NCBI GenBank assembly: GCA_034423135.1
Contig: DAOUJC010000018.1
Coordinates: 1-38,526, forward strand
DNA from: JAPPHY01 sp034423135
GTDB lineage: Bacteria; Chloroflexota; Dehalococcoidia; Lucifugimonadales; UBA2985
Reading direction: 5' to 3'
Length of the DNA stretch: 38,526 bases
Each line of letters begins with the position of its first letter. The first letter of the stretch is position 1. Shown here piece by piece: positions 22,202 through 30,334 of this stretch. Made by a program: the position numbers and the translations under genes. Below the pieces are notes generated by a model. The model worked only from the letters and a program-made list of their open reading frames with translations, was not told the origin of the DNA and searched no databases.

Positions 22202-24025
22202 ATGCAGAGATACGGCGGCAGAAGAAGAGGAAGACGCGGTTCGGGCGCCTCCAGCGCCGCTCAGTACCGTGGCGCGGTCCAGACCTTTGTGCCAAAGGAC
22301 CTGGAGCTGCCCAGGACGCTCACCGTCAAGCAGCTCGCAGACCAGATGGAGCTGGACCCCATCAGCGTCATCAAGGAGCTGATGCGCAACGACGTCTTCG
22401 CCAACATCAACCAGACCATCGACTACGATACCGCCGCGCTGGTAGCCCGCGAGCTTGGCCACAACGTGGCGGCCATGCCGGAGGCCGAGGAGGAGTTCGC
22501 AGGGTACTCCCAGCTCAAACTCGTCGATGATCCCGAAAAGCTGGTTGAGCGCCCGCCCGTCGTTACCATCCTCGGCCACGTTGACCACGGCAAGACCACC
22601 CTCCTGGACGCAATCCGGGAGAGCAAGATAACCGAGGGCGAGGTTGGCGGCATCACCCAGCACATCGGCGCCTACCAGGTGGACTACAGCGGGCGCAAGA
22701 TCACGTTCCTGGACACTCCAGGCCACGAAGCCTTCACGTCCATGCGCTCCCGCGGCGCCAAGGCCACCGACATCGCCGTGCTGGTCATCGCTGCCGACGA
22801 CGGCATCATGCCGCAGACCGTCGAGGCCATCGACCACGCCAAGGCCGCATCCGTGCCAATCGTCGTCGCGATCAACAAGGTGGACGTGCCTGACGCCGAC
22901 ATCGAGCGGGTCAAGCGGCAGCTGGTGGAGCGCGGCCTGGTCATCGAAGAGTGGGGCGGCGACGTCATCACCGTGCCCATATCGGCCAGAGACCGCATGG
23001 GCATTGACGACCTGCTGGAGAACATCCTGGTTGTCGCAGAGGTTTCAGAGCTAAGGGCCGACCCTGACCGCCCGGCGATGGGCGTCATCGTGGAGGCGCA
23101 GGTGGACAAGAGCAAGGGCCCGCTGGCCACCGTCCTGGTGCAGACGGGCACGCTTCGCCAAGGGCAGACCGTGGTGGTTGGCGGCTCATGGGGCCGCGTT
23201 AAGGCGCTCATGAGCGAGTCGGGCCGGCGAGTCCAGCTAGCCGGGCCGTCAACGCCCGTAGAAATCCTGGGCTTGGGCCACCTGCCGCAGGCCGGCGACA
23301 CGCTCTGGACGGTGCCCAGCGAGAAAGTAGCCAAAGACCTCATTCGCGAGCGCCAGCGCCGCCTGGACGCCGAGAGGCAGACGCTCGCGCCCACCACGCT
23401 TGAGGAGGCGTCCGCCAGCATAGGGCGCGGCGACGTGTCCGACCTCAACCTCATCGTCAAAACGGACGTCCAGGGCAGCGTCGACGCCGTGCGCGGCACA
23501 CTCGAGAAGCTCGCCGTAGACGGCGCACGCGTCAACCTCATACACGCCGCAGCCGGCACCATCAACGAGAGCGACGTCCTGCTGGCACGCACGTCACATG
23601 CCATCATCGTAGGCTTCAACACACGCGTTGAACCCGGAGCGAGGCAGATGGCCGACGTCGACCGCATTGACATCCGCCACTATGACATCATCTATCGCCT
23701 CTCGGAGGACGTGCAGCGTGCGCTGGAGGGCCTGCTGACGCCCGTGCATCAGGAGATAGTGGAGGGCCACGGCGAGGTGCGCGCCGTCTTCCCCGTCGGC
23801 AGGCGGCTGCGCATCGCAGGCTCCTACGTGACCGACGGCCGCATCACGCGCAACGCCGCGGCGCGCGTCATTCGAGGCGGCCAGGTGCTGCACAGCGGCA
23901 CCGTATCCAGCCTCAAGCACTTCAAGGACGACGTACGCGAGATGACCGCCGGTTACGAGTGCGGCATCGGCGTGGAGGGCTTCAACGACTTTGAGGTGGG
24001 CGACGTCATAGAGGTGTTCAGCTAG
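22202..24025 (+). CDS. infB: Translation initiation factor IF-2
   Basis: A 607-residue IF-2, short compared with the 890 residues of E. coli because the N-terminal extension is nearly absent. After a basic start (MQRYGGRRRGRRG) comes the IF2-N domain (LPRTLTVKQLADQMELDPI). The G domain has P-loop GHVDHGKTTLLDA, switch region GGITQHIGAYQV, DTPGHEAF and NKVD. Then come the beta-barrel domains and the C2 domain binding fMet-tRNA (YECGIGVEGFNDFEVGDVIE). No clear ribosome-binding site precedes the ATG, and an in-frame TGA at 22178 limits the start. Confidence 0.95.
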   Translation: MQRYGGRRRGRRGSGASSAAQYRGAVQTFVPKDLELPRTLTVKQLADQMELDPISVIKELMRNDVFANINQTIDYDTAALVARELGHNVAAMPEAEEEFAGYSQLKLVDDPEKLVERPPVVTILGHVDHGKTTLLDAIRESKITEGEVGGITQHIGAYQVDYSGRKITFLDTPGHEAFTSMRSRGAKATDIAVLVIAADDGIMPQTVEAIDHAKAASVPIVVAINKVDVPDADIERVKRQLVERGLVIEEWGGDVITVPISARDRMGIDDLLENILVVAEVSELRADPDRPAMGVIVEAQVDKSKGPLATVLVQTGTLRQGQTVVVGGSWGRVKALMSESGRRVQLAGPSTPVEILGLGHLPQAGDTLWTVPSEKVAKDLIRERQRRLDAERQTLAPTTLEEASASIGRGDVSDLNLIVKTDVQGSVDAVRGTLEKLAVDGARVNLIHAAAGTINESDVLLARTSHAIIVGFNTRVEPGARQMADVDRIDIRHYDIIYRLSEDVQRALEGLLTPVHQEIVEGHGEVRAVFPVGRRLRIAGSYVTDGRITRNAAARVIRGGQVLHSGTVSSLKHFKDDVREMTAGYECGIGVEGFNDFEVGDVIEVFS

Positions 24026-24066
24026 TAGCGCCCGCCCCTCTCGCCGGTACGCCCCGCTGCGCCACC

Positions 24067-24441
24067 ATGCAAGCCTTCCGCAGAACCGACCGCGTCAACG
24101 TGCTGCTGCGCCAGCAGCTCAGCGAGATCATTGCACGCGAGGTCAAGGACCCAAGGCTCGCGCGCATCATCACTATTGTGCACGTAGGCGTCTCGGCGGA
24201 CCTGCGACACGCGCGCGTCTACACCAGCGTGCTAGGCGGGCCGGACGAGCGCAAGACCGCCGTCGACACGCTCAACCGCGCAGCAGGCTTCATCCGGCGC
24301 GAGCTCATCGGCCGCATCAAGCTCAAGACCGTGCCCTTCCTCAGCTTTGTGCCGGACGACTCCATCGAGGAGGGCGACCGGCTGCAGGCCCGCATCGCGG
24401 AGGTGCGCGCCGACGATCCTCCATTGCAGGACGCGGACTGA
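24067..24441 (+). CDS. rbfA: Ribosome-binding factor A
   Basis: A 124-residue RbfA with a KH-type fold. FRRTDRVNVLLRQQLSEII opens it. VKDPRLARIITIVHVGVSAD and HARVYTSVLGG are the family blocks, and LKTVPFLSFVPDDSIEEG is the C-terminal signature. It assists 30S maturation (16S 5' end). It lies between infB and truB, whose ATG overlaps its TGA by one base. Confidence 0.93.
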   Translation: MQAFRRTDRVNVLLRQQLSEIIAREVKDPRLARIITIVHVGVSADLRHARVYTSVLGGPDERKTAVDTLNRAAGFIRRELIGRIKLKTVPFLSFVPDDSIEEGDRLQARIAEVRADDPPLQDAD

Positions 24442-25355
24442 TGCCGGACGTCAACGGCATCCTCAGCCTGGTCAAGCCCCTGGAGTGGACATCCATGGAG
24501 CTTGTTCGCAGGGTGCGGCGCCTCACCGGCCAGAAGAAGGTGGGCCACGCCGGCACGCTCGATCCGCAGGCCACCGGCGTCCTCCCAGTCTGCATCGGGC
24601 AGGCCACCCGCGTCATGGAGTACCTCGTCGACAGCCCGAAGACGTACGCCGCGCTCGTGCGGTTGGGCGTGACCACCGACAGCTACGATGCGCTGGGCCA
24701 GGTCACCGACACCGCCGATCCGTCGCACGTCACCCGCAGCGACTTCGACGCGGCGCTGGACGCCTACCGCGGCGTGTTCCAGCAGGTGCCGCCCATGTTC
24801 AGCGCGCTGAAGCGCGACGGCAAGCGGCTGTACGATCTGGCCAGGGCGGGCGTGGAGGTGGACAGGCCGTCCCGCGAGGTGGAGATATACCGGCTGGACG
24901 TGGTGGAGTGGGACCCGCCGGACGTGCGGCTGGAGATCGAGTGCGGGCGCGGCATGTACGTGCGGTCGCTGGCGCACGACCTGGGCGTTGACCTGGGCTA
25001 CGGCGCACACCTCAAGGAGCTGTCGCGGCTTCGCACGGGGCCGTTTCGCATAGCGGACTCCTTCACATTCGAGCAGCTGGAGGAGGCGTGCGAGCGCGGC
25101 GACTGGCGGAGCCTGCTGTTCCCCGTTGACCATCCGCTGCTGCAGCTGAAGGCCGCGATTGTGCAGCGCGACAAGGAAGAGGCGATCAAGCGGGGCGAAA
25201 ACGTGTACCTGGGGCTGCGTGCGGGCGTGGAGTCGCCGGAGCAGATGTACAGGGCGTACTCGGCGGTGGACGGTCGGTTTCTTGCGCTGCTGCAGCCTGC
25301 ACGGGTGCGCGGCCAGTGGCGGCCGGTGAAGGTGTTTCGATTGCCGCCTGTTTGA
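24441..25355 (+). CDS. truB: tRNA pseudouridine-55 synthase
   Basis: A 304-residue TruB that makes pseudouridine 55 in the T loop of tRNAs. The catalytic Asp lies in VGHAGTLDPQATGVLPV. GLLSLVKPLEWTS-type N-terminus (NGILSLVKPLEWTS), KTYAALVRLGVTTDSYDALG and GMYVRSLAHDLG are further family motifs. A PUA-like C-terminal part follows. It ends the nusA operon, and downstream lie only dispersed repeats. Confidence 0.94.
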   Translation: MPDVNGILSLVKPLEWTSMELVRRVRRLTGQKKVGHAGTLDPQATGVLPVCIGQATRVMEYLVDSPKTYAALVRLGVTTDSYDALGQVTDTADPSHVTRSDFDAALDAYRGVFQQVPPMFSALKRDGKRLYDLARAGVEVDRPSREVEIYRLDVVEWDPPDVRLEIECGRGMYVRSLAHDLGVDLGYGAHLKELSRLRTGPFRIADSFTFEQLEEACERGDWRSLLFPVDHPLLQLKAAIVQRDKEEAIKRGENVYLGLRAGVESPEQMYRAYSAVDGRFLALLQPARVRGQWRPVKVFRLPPV

Positions 25356-25377
25356 GGGGCCGACCGTCGGCGGCGCC

Positions 25378-25450
25378 CTTCCCTTCGGCAAGGCTCAGGG
25401 TAAACTCTGGCTCAGAGCCTGCCCTGCACTTGATGCGGGGGTGAGCGGGG
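25378..25450. repeat. Dispersed repeat, family A, after truB
   Basis: CCCTTCGGCAAGGCTCAGGG, then AGAGCCTGCCCTGC and TTGATGCGGGGGTGAGCGG. It matches the unit at 12329-12378 and fills the gap between truB and the zinc-ribbon gene. Confidence 0.7.
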
Positions 25451-25459
25451 GCTGTTCGG

Positions 25460-25600
25460 CTAGCTTCTGGCGATGCGGAAGACCTTGGCGCCGCACTGCG
25501 GGCACGTGCCGTGAGTGGCAAGCCGACCGTTCTTCAGCGTGATCTGCTGCGCTCCGCTGATCCATCTCTTGGCCCGGCACTTGAAGCAGTACGCGTCCAT
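25460..25600 (-). CDS. Small zinc-ribbon protein (DUF5679-like)
   Basis: A 46-residue protein from ATG 25600, with GGAGG 7 bases upstream. The start is MDAYCFKCRAKRW and the end THGTCPQCGAKVFRIARS. The two CxxC pairs form a zinc ribbon, the pattern of DUF5679 proteins. In between lies ISGAQQITLKNGR. The longer open frame upstream is repeat-derived and rejected. It probably binds zinc and possibly nucleic acid or a protein partner. Confidence 0.8.
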   Translation of the reverse strand: MDAYCFKCRAKRWISGAQQITLKNGRLATHGTCPQCGAKVFRIARS

Positions 25601-25690
25601 CGGTTCCGCCTCCGCGGTCTGCGGTCTGCTAGTGGGTTTGGATTGACGGTATAGGGTTGCGAGAGGGGATGTCAAGGATGGGGGGCTTAT

Positions 25691-25784
25691 CCCTTCCCCC
25701 TCGATGGGGGAAGGCCAGGATGGGGGTGATTGTAGGCTGACGCGGGTCACCCCCACTCTGACTCTCCCCCATCAAGGGGGAGAG
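25691..25784. repeat. Composite palindromic repeat (families C and B)
   Basis: The same two-hairpin layout as 8366-8473: a GGGGGAAGGCCAGGATGGGG half, a short spacer, and a TCACCCCCACTCTG half with CTCCCCC/GGGGGAG. Confidence 0.75.
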
Positions 25785-25794
25785 AATTTGGTTG

Positions 25795-25900
25795 TCCGCT
25801 CATGTCCTTCGACAAGCTCAGGATGAGCGGATGATTGGCCGTCATTGCGGCGGAAGCCGCAATCCAGGGGGAGGGGATGGACTCCTGCCTTCGCAGGAGT
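25795..25900. repeat. Dispersed repeats, families A and D
   Basis: 25795-25833 has TCCGCTCA/TGAGCGGA arms around CTTCGACAAGCTCAGG. 25841-25867 has TTGCGG/CCGCAA (GTCATTGCGGCGGAAGCC). 25881-25900 has ACTCCTGC/GCAGGAGT. They fill most of the gap before the next gene. Confidence 0.7.
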
Positions 25901-25952
25901 GGTTAGGTCGGCCGCCCTCCCCTTCGTCCACTCCCGCTTCCGCGTGATGGGG

Positions 25953-25958
25953 TATAAT
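25953..25958 (+). promoter_or_regulatory. -10 element of the DUF2442 gene
   Basis: TATAAT 33 bp upstream of the ATG at 25991, with no convincing -35. Confidence 0.45.
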
Positions 25959-25990
25959 GGAGCACAACAGGATCGCCCAGGAGGGACGCG

Positions 25991-26275
25991 ATGGTCATTC
26001 CAGTCGAGGTTGAGGCTCGGCCGGGCTATCGGATATGGCTGCGGTACTCGGACGGGACGGCCGGGGAGGTCGACCTGTCGGACGTGGCAGGTCAAGGCGT
26101 GTTCAAGGCGTGGGACGAGCCGGGATGCTTCGAGAAGGCGCACATTGCTGCCCATCGGGCGATTGCGTGGGACGATGAGGTTGAGCTGTGCGCGGATGCG
26201 CTCTACCTGGAGCTGACGGGCAAGGGATGGGAAGAGCTGGCTGTCCGCTCATGTCCTTCGACAAGCTCAGGGTGA
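25991..26275 (+). CDS. DUF2442-like protein with a repeat-encoded C-terminus
   Basis: A 94-residue protein with AGGAGG 6 bases before the ATG. RPGYRIWLRYSDGTAGEVDL, then FKAWDEPGCFEKAHIA and IAWDDEVELCADALYLEL match the DUF2442 family, often found with DUF4160 or toxin-type partners. No such partner is adjacent. The last 10 residues (VRSCPSTSSG) and the stop codon come from a family A dispersed repeat (26244-26280), so the original C-terminus may have been replaced. Confidence 0.8.
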   Translation: MVIPVEVEARPGYRIWLRYSDGTAGEVDLSDVAGQGVFKAWDEPGCFEKAHIAAHRAIAWDDEVELCADALYLELTGKGWEELAVRSCPSTSSG

Positions 26276-26420
26276 GCGGACGGGAAATGCACCGCTCATG
26301 GTGAGCCTGTCGAACCAGGTGAGCGGTGCGTGTGGGCGGCCCCCATCCTAGCCTTCCCCAGCAGACGGGGGAAGGGATTTGGCTTCTCGCCCCCTTCTGA
26401 GGGGGCGAGTCAGAGAGGGG
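26244..26420. repeat. Cluster of dispersed repeats, families A and C
   Basis: 26244-26280 (TCCGCTCA/TGAGCGGA) and 26291-26327 (ACCGCTCA/TGAGCGGT) are family A units in opposite orientation. 26338-26375 holds CCCCCATCCTAGCCTTCCCC and GGGGGAAGG (family C). 26385-26408 has CTCGCCCCC/GGGGGCGAG. Confidence 0.7.
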
Positions 26421-26480
26421 GGCGTCCGCCTTCCCACTCCCGTCACCCTCGCGAAAGCGGGGGTCTAGCACCCCTCCCCG

Positions 26481-26547
26481 CCTAGATTCCTGCTTTCGCA
26501 GGAATGACGGAGGGGGACCTAGATTGCGGCTTTCGCCGCAATGACGG
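26481..26547. repeat. Two tandem family D palindromes before the IS element
   Basis: 26481-26510 (CCTAGATTCCTGC, GCAGGAATGACGG) and 26518-26547 (CCTAGATTGCGGC, GCCGCAATGACGG) share the same frame around different hairpin stems. A third unit is split by the IS element. Confidence 0.75.
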
Positions 26548-26580
26548 TTACGGTGTGCGCGTCACCTCCACCGTCATTCC

Positions 26581-27627
26581 TGTAGATGTCAGGTAATTCG
26601 TTGACAGAATAGCATTTAGAGAAGAGCTATTCTGGAGGCGAAGATGCGGAACAACAGCAAGGACCGGACGATTGAGCGGAACTACGTTCAGAGGTGGCGG
26701 TTCCTGATAAGGGAGTACGAGCTGGTGAAGGCCAAGAGGCATCCGCACTTCCGATTCGCCCAGGACTTCTACAAGTATCATGGCACCAACCGCCAGACCT
26801 TTGCCAAGTACTACAACCGCTACCTCCGGGAGAGGAGTGACGGATCACTACTGCCTCTGAAGCGTGGCCCTCGGTGGAAGAGCCGGCGGACATTGCCCTT
26901 CATAGAGCAGAAGGTACTGGAGCTGAGGCGTAAGGGTATCAACCGGTATGAGATTTATGGGATACTTCACCCGGTGCTGAAGTCCCACACGCCTGCGCCA
27001 TCCACGATCTACGCCATAAGCAGGCGCCATAATCTGAACAGGTTGACCAGACCCATGGAGCAGTCAAAGCGCAGGATAATCAAGACTCGTGCAGGAGAGC
27101 TGGGCCACCTGGACTGCCACCACCTGAGCAAGGACCTGGTCTTGGGGAGCAGACAGCGCTACTACCTGGTGTCCCTGCTGGACTCCTGCACTCGGTTGGC
27201 ATGGGCAGAGGTGGTTGATGACCTCAAGAGCCTGAGCGTCATGTTCGCAGCTCTGAAGAGCATCAACCTGCTGAACGTGGAGTACGGAGTGCGCTTTGAG
27301 GCCATCCTCACGGACAACGGGCCCGAGGTGGCCACACACAAGAGTAAGGACCAGCACCCCTTCGAGAGGATGCTGATGGAACTGGGGATAAAGCACCGCT
27401 ACACCAGGCCCTACAGACCCCAGACTAACGGCAAGGTGGAACGCTTCTGGCGCACCCTCAACGAGGATCTGTTGGAGGAGACAACGTTCGAGTCCGTAGA
27501 GGAGCTCAAGGATGAACTAATGCAGTACCTCCTCTACTACAACACCGAGAGACCCCACCAGGGCCTCGGCGGCAAGACCCCACTACAGACCCTGCAAAAT
27601 CTGTCAACGAATTAGCTGACACATACA
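26581..27627 (+). mobile_element. IS481-like insertion sequence, complete
   Basis: One transposase gene is bounded by inverted repeats. The left end (from 26573) and the complement of the right end (to 27635) match at 33 of 36 bases, including TAATTCGTTGACAGA. The outermost eight bases (GTCATTCC/GGAATGAC) equal the arms of family D repeats. The element therefore probably runs from TGTAGATGTC to GACACATACA and sits in the loop of such a repeat. No direct target duplication is obvious. The ends and transposase look intact. Confidence 0.85.
26644..27615 (+). CDS. IS481-family-like DDE transposase
   Basis: A 323-residue transposase with an rve-type integrase core. The DDE residues are Asp in LGHLDCHHLSKD, Asp in AILTDNGPE, and Glu in TNGKVERFWRTL. 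The C-terminal YNTERPHQGLGGKTP is typical. The N-terminal 120 residues form a helix-turn-helix region (KYHGTNRQTFAKYYNRYL). The reading frame is complete and its stop lies inside the right inverted repeat. It is probably active or recently active. Confidence 0.9.
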   Translation: MRNNSKDRTIERNYVQRWRFLIREYELVKAKRHPHFRFAQDFYKYHGTNRQTFAKYYNRYLRERSDGSLLPLKRGPRWKSRRTLPFIEQKVLELRRKGINRYEIYGILHPVLKSHTPAPSTIYAISRRHNLNRLTRPMEQSKRRIIKTRAGELGHLDCHHLSKDLVLGSRQRYYLVSLLDSCTRLAWAEVVDDLKSLSVMFAALKSINLLNVEYGVRFEAILTDNGPEVATHKSKDQHPFERMLMELGIKHRYTRPYRPQTNGKVERFWRTLNEDLLEETTFESVEELKDELMQYLLYYNTERPHQGLGGKTPLQTLQNLSTN

Positions 27628-27646
27628 GGAATGACAGCGCGCCGCG

Positions 27647-28471
27647 CTACGCGCCCACCCTGACGCCGCCCTCGCAGATGCCTCGCAGGGTCTCGATCGC
27701 CGAGAGCACGGCCAGGTGACTGGTCATGGGGTTGTCCGGGTGGGGCACGTTCTCCATGGTGAAGCGGAGCGTGCCGCTCCTCCCGGCGGCGTAGACCTCG
27801 TGGTTGTTGCCCCTGGCCTCCGGGTCCGCGATGATGCGCACCCGCGTGCGCTCCGGACCGAGTCCTGCCAGGCTGAGCGTAGCGGCGACGTTGATGTTGA
27901 ACGGAAAGCGCGCAACTGCCTCCCTCGCGCTCCCCTCGAACACCACCGTTGAGGTGGTGACGCCGTCCATGCTCTTGCCAGTGGCAGAGTCGACCAGGCT
28001 GGCCGGAGGCTTTCGCGTGGTAAGCACCACCTCCTCCAGCTGGTGCCTGGATGCCCTGATGGCGTCGATGCCGCCCAGCGCGCCCGAGGGCGCATACACG
28101 CGGCAGCCGCTCTCCCCCGACGCGGCCTCCAGACGTGAGTGCAGGTCCTCGTCGAGCAGAGCGCCCGTACTCATGACCATCAGGTCTCTGCCGCTCGCCA
28201 GGATGGCCTCGGCGTTGCGGCGCACCGCCTCCTGCGAGGCTGCCTCCACCACGAGGGTCACGCCGGCAGCCGCAAGGAAGCCTTCAACCGTCTCGCACGC
28301 ATCGGGGCCGGACGAGAGGCGCTCCGCCAGACCCTGAAGCCTGCCGGAGTCCTGGTCGTAGAGCGCCTCCACCCTGGCGCGCCGGATCGACCCGCCGTCC
28401 ACGGCGAGCGCCAGCCCGCGCCCGATGGCGCCGCAGCCCAGAATGCCTATGCCCTGCTCCGTTGAGTTCAT
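27647..28471 (-). CDS. nadX: L-aspartate dehydrogenase
   Basis: A 274-residue NadX-type enzyme that oxidises L-aspartate to iminoaspartate with NAD(P), the first step of NAD synthesis in organisms without aspartate oxidase. It has a Rossmann start (GIGILGCGAIGRGLALAVDG), MVMSTGALLD, YAPSGALGGIDAIRA, FPFNINVAATL, and the catalytic His in NNHEVYA, then PHPDNPMTSHLA. The length is typical. The gene is solitary here, divergent from the XRE gene, and ends 20 bp from the IS element. Confidence 0.88.
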   Translation of the reverse strand: MNSTEQGIGILGCGAIGRGLALAVDGGSIRRARVEALYDQDSGRLQGLAERLSSGPDACETVEGFLAAAGVTLVVEAASQEAVRRNAEAILASGRDLMVMSTGALLDEDLHSRLEAASGESGCRVYAPSGALGGIDAIRASRHQLEEVVLTTRKPPASLVDSATGKSMDGVTTSTVVFEGSAREAVARFPFNINVAATLSLAGLGPERTRVRIIADPEARGNNHEVYAAGRSGTLRFTMENVPHPDNPMTSHLAVLSAIETLRGICEGGVRVGA

Positions 28472-28540
28472 CGCCGGTACATGGTATCAGGTCTCGGCCA
28501 AGCGGTACATAGGCGGCCCGGAGCGGCCTGGCCGGAACGC

Positions 28541-28568
28541 TTGACGAGTACACGCTTGCGTGTACAAT
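28541..28568 (+). promoter_or_regulatory. Promoter with an embedded operator, XRE gene
   Basis: TTGACG, a 16-bp spacer and TACAAT. The spacer and -10 hold a perfect palindrome, GTACACGC-TT-GCGTGTAC (28548-28565). The expected transcription start coincides with the ATG at 28576. The palindrome is a likely binding site for the XRE protein itself. Confidence 0.7.
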
Positions 28569-28575
28569 ACCCGAT

Positions 28576-28854
28576 ATGGAGTACGAGAAGAAAGGAAGGA
28601 GAAGCCCGTCCTGGTCCGCCGACAGAGTCCGAGCTCTGAGACGCCACATGGGGCTGACACAGCAGCAGCTATCGGAGGAGCTGGGCACAAGGCAGCAGAC
28701 CATAAGCGAGTGGGAGACCGGGATGTACCGGCCCAGAGGGGCATCGCACACCCTGCTCAACATGATCGCGGAGCGCGCCGGATTCGAGTACGGATCGTCG
28801 GCGCAGGGAGACGGCGGCCGCGCGGAGAGCACGGATGACAAGCGCCCCGGTTAG
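28576..28854 (+). CDS. XRE-family transcriptional regulator, leaderless
   Basis: A 92-residue protein with a Cro/C1-type helix-turn-helix at about residues 16-70 (RVRALRRHMGLTQQQLSEEL, then GTRQQTISEWETGMYRPRG) and a short charged tail. The -10 ends 7 bp before the ATG, so the transcript should begin at or next to the start codon. No ribosome-binding site is present. The 18-bp palindrome between -35 and -10 suggests that it represses itself. Its end overlaps the DUF2851 gene by 20 bp, so it may also control that gene. Confidence 0.85.
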   Translation: MEYEKKGRRSPSWSADRVRALRRHMGLTQQQLSEELGTRQQTISEWETGMYRPRGASHTLLNMIAERAGFEYGSSAQGDGGRAESTDDKRPG

Positions 28855-30334
28855 CCCGCTGGAGAGCAGGGTGCGGCCTGTGGGAACTGCGGCCGGGTGC
28901 ATACTGCGGGTTGCAGAAGGCTCCGGTCAGCCGGAGGTGCGCCGGGCCGCACCGCAAGATTCGGAGGCACGCACGCCGCCGGAGGCTGAGGTTGCGGCGT
29001 GGTGGCGCACGGGAGCCCTCGGGCGGATAATCACCCTGGATGGCGCGGATCTCCAGGTGCTCTACCCCGGCCGTCCCGCTCCCGGCTCCGGGCCGGACTT
29101 CCGCGACGCGGTGCTGATCACGCCCGGCGGGGAGCTTGTGAGGGGCGACGTGGAGGTGCACGTCCGGCAGAGCGACTGGCACGGCCACGGCCACGACACG
29201 GACACACGCTACGACGGCGTGGTGCTCCACGTCTTTCTCCACGGGCAGAGCGCGCGAGGATCTGGATATTCTGGCGCTCGCCAGGTGCGGCTGGACGCCC
29301 CTCATCCCCCGGAGAGGCGTGCGCTGTCGTCCGTCAAAGGCCCGACGCGCTCCGTTTCCGCGGCGCCTCTTCAGGGGCTGCTGTCCCTGCCGCGGCCCAG
29401 GCTGGAACAGGCGCTGGACGAGGCCGGGGACCGCAGGTTTCTTCGCAAGGCCTCCTCCATGCTGACCCGCATGCGGGAGACAGACCCGAGGGAGGCCCTG
29501 TACGCCTCGCTGCTGGAGGCGCTGGGCTACAGCCGCAACCGCGCTCCCATGCTTCGCCTGGCGCGGGGGCTGCCGCTGGGCAAGCTCAGAACGCTGGCCG
29601 GAGGCGGCGCTGACCCGCTGTCGCTGGAGGCCCTGCTGCTGGGGGCCGCAGGGCTGCTGCCGCACCAGAGGGGCGTTCGGCTGCTCACTCCCGCGGGCGC
29701 GGAACGCGCCGCGGAGCTGTCGGCGCGCTGGAGTGCCGCCGGACTCAGCTCGGTGCTGGGCCATGGAGACTGGGACCGGACCGGTATCAGGCCGCCGAAC
29801 AGCCCTCACCGCAGGCTGGCAGCCGCCGCAGTCCTGCTGGGCAGGTACCGGCGCGATGGGCTGCGGGAGGCGCTGCTCAGCATGTCCTGGGAAGGCACCG
29901 CTGCGCAGATGCGCCTGGCGTTCCAGGTGGATGGCGACGGGTTCTGGTCCGGCCACCTGGACTTCCACCTGCCCGCGAGCAGGGCGCCCGCGCTCCTGGG
30001 AACCGGCCGCGCGGGGGAGATACTGGTCAACATACTGCTGCCCCACCTGTACGCCTCCGCCCACCTGGCGGCGGACGCCGAGCTCGGACGCAGGGCGCTG
30101 CACCTCTACCGCGAGGCTCCCGCGTGCCCGGACAACGAGGTCACGCGGGAGGTCAAGGCGCTTATGACAGCTTCCAAAGGCGGCCGCCCCGTGGTAAACT
30201 CCGCCAGGAGACAGCAGGGTCTGATCCACGTTTACAGGGTGCTGCAGGGCCGGGCCTCCCCGGCGCCCGCCCGCAGGCTGCGAGACTGGAATGCACAGTA
30301 CAACGGACGACCATCTGCCGCTGTCGGCGGATGA
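28835..30334 (+). CDS. DUF2851 family protein
   Basis: A 499-residue protein. The conserved N-terminal region is GSGPDFRDAVLITPGGELVR, GDVEVHVRQSDWHGHGHDTD and YDGVVLHVFLH, the DUF2851 signature. A PDF with a later ExH in strand context recalls a PD-(D/E)xK nuclease core, but Lys is replaced by His, so this is speculation. The rest is helical and Leu/Ala/Arg-rich, with PPNSPHRRLAAAAVLLGRY. It begins inside the XRE gene and overlaps the next gene by 44 bp, so the three form one operon. The biochemical role is unknown. Confidence 0.8.
   Translation: MTSAPVSPLESRVRPVGTAAGCILRVAEGSGQPEVRRAAPQDSEARTPPEAEVAAWWRTGALGRIITLDGADLQVLYPGRPAPGSGPDFRDAVLITPGGELVRGDVEVHVRQSDWHGHGHDTDTRYDGVVLHVFLHGQSARGSGYSGARQVRLDAPHPPERRALSSVKGPTRSVSAAPLQGLLSLPRPRLEQALDEAGDRRFLRKASSMLTRMRETDPREALYASLLEALGYSRNRAPMLRLARGLPLGKLRTLAGGGADPLSLEALLLGAAGLLPHQRGVRLLTPAGAERAAELSARWSAAGLSSVLGHGDWDRTGIRPPNSPHRRLAAAAVLLGRYRRDGLREALLSMSWEGTAAQMRLAFQVDGDGFWSGHLDFHLPASRAPALLGTGRAGEILVNILLPHLYASAHLAADAELGRRALHLYREAPACPDNEVTREVKALMTASKGGRPVVNSARRQQGLIHVYRVLQGRASPAPARRLRDWNAQYNGRPSAAVGG

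Noticed and set aside
24219..25391. 390-residue minus-strand open frame
   Set aside because: It is antisense to rbfA and truB, which are certain, and its composition is not protein-like.
25378..26547. CRISPR array
   Set aside because: The repeats are of several families, irregularly spaced and inverted, with no constant spacer length and no cas genes.
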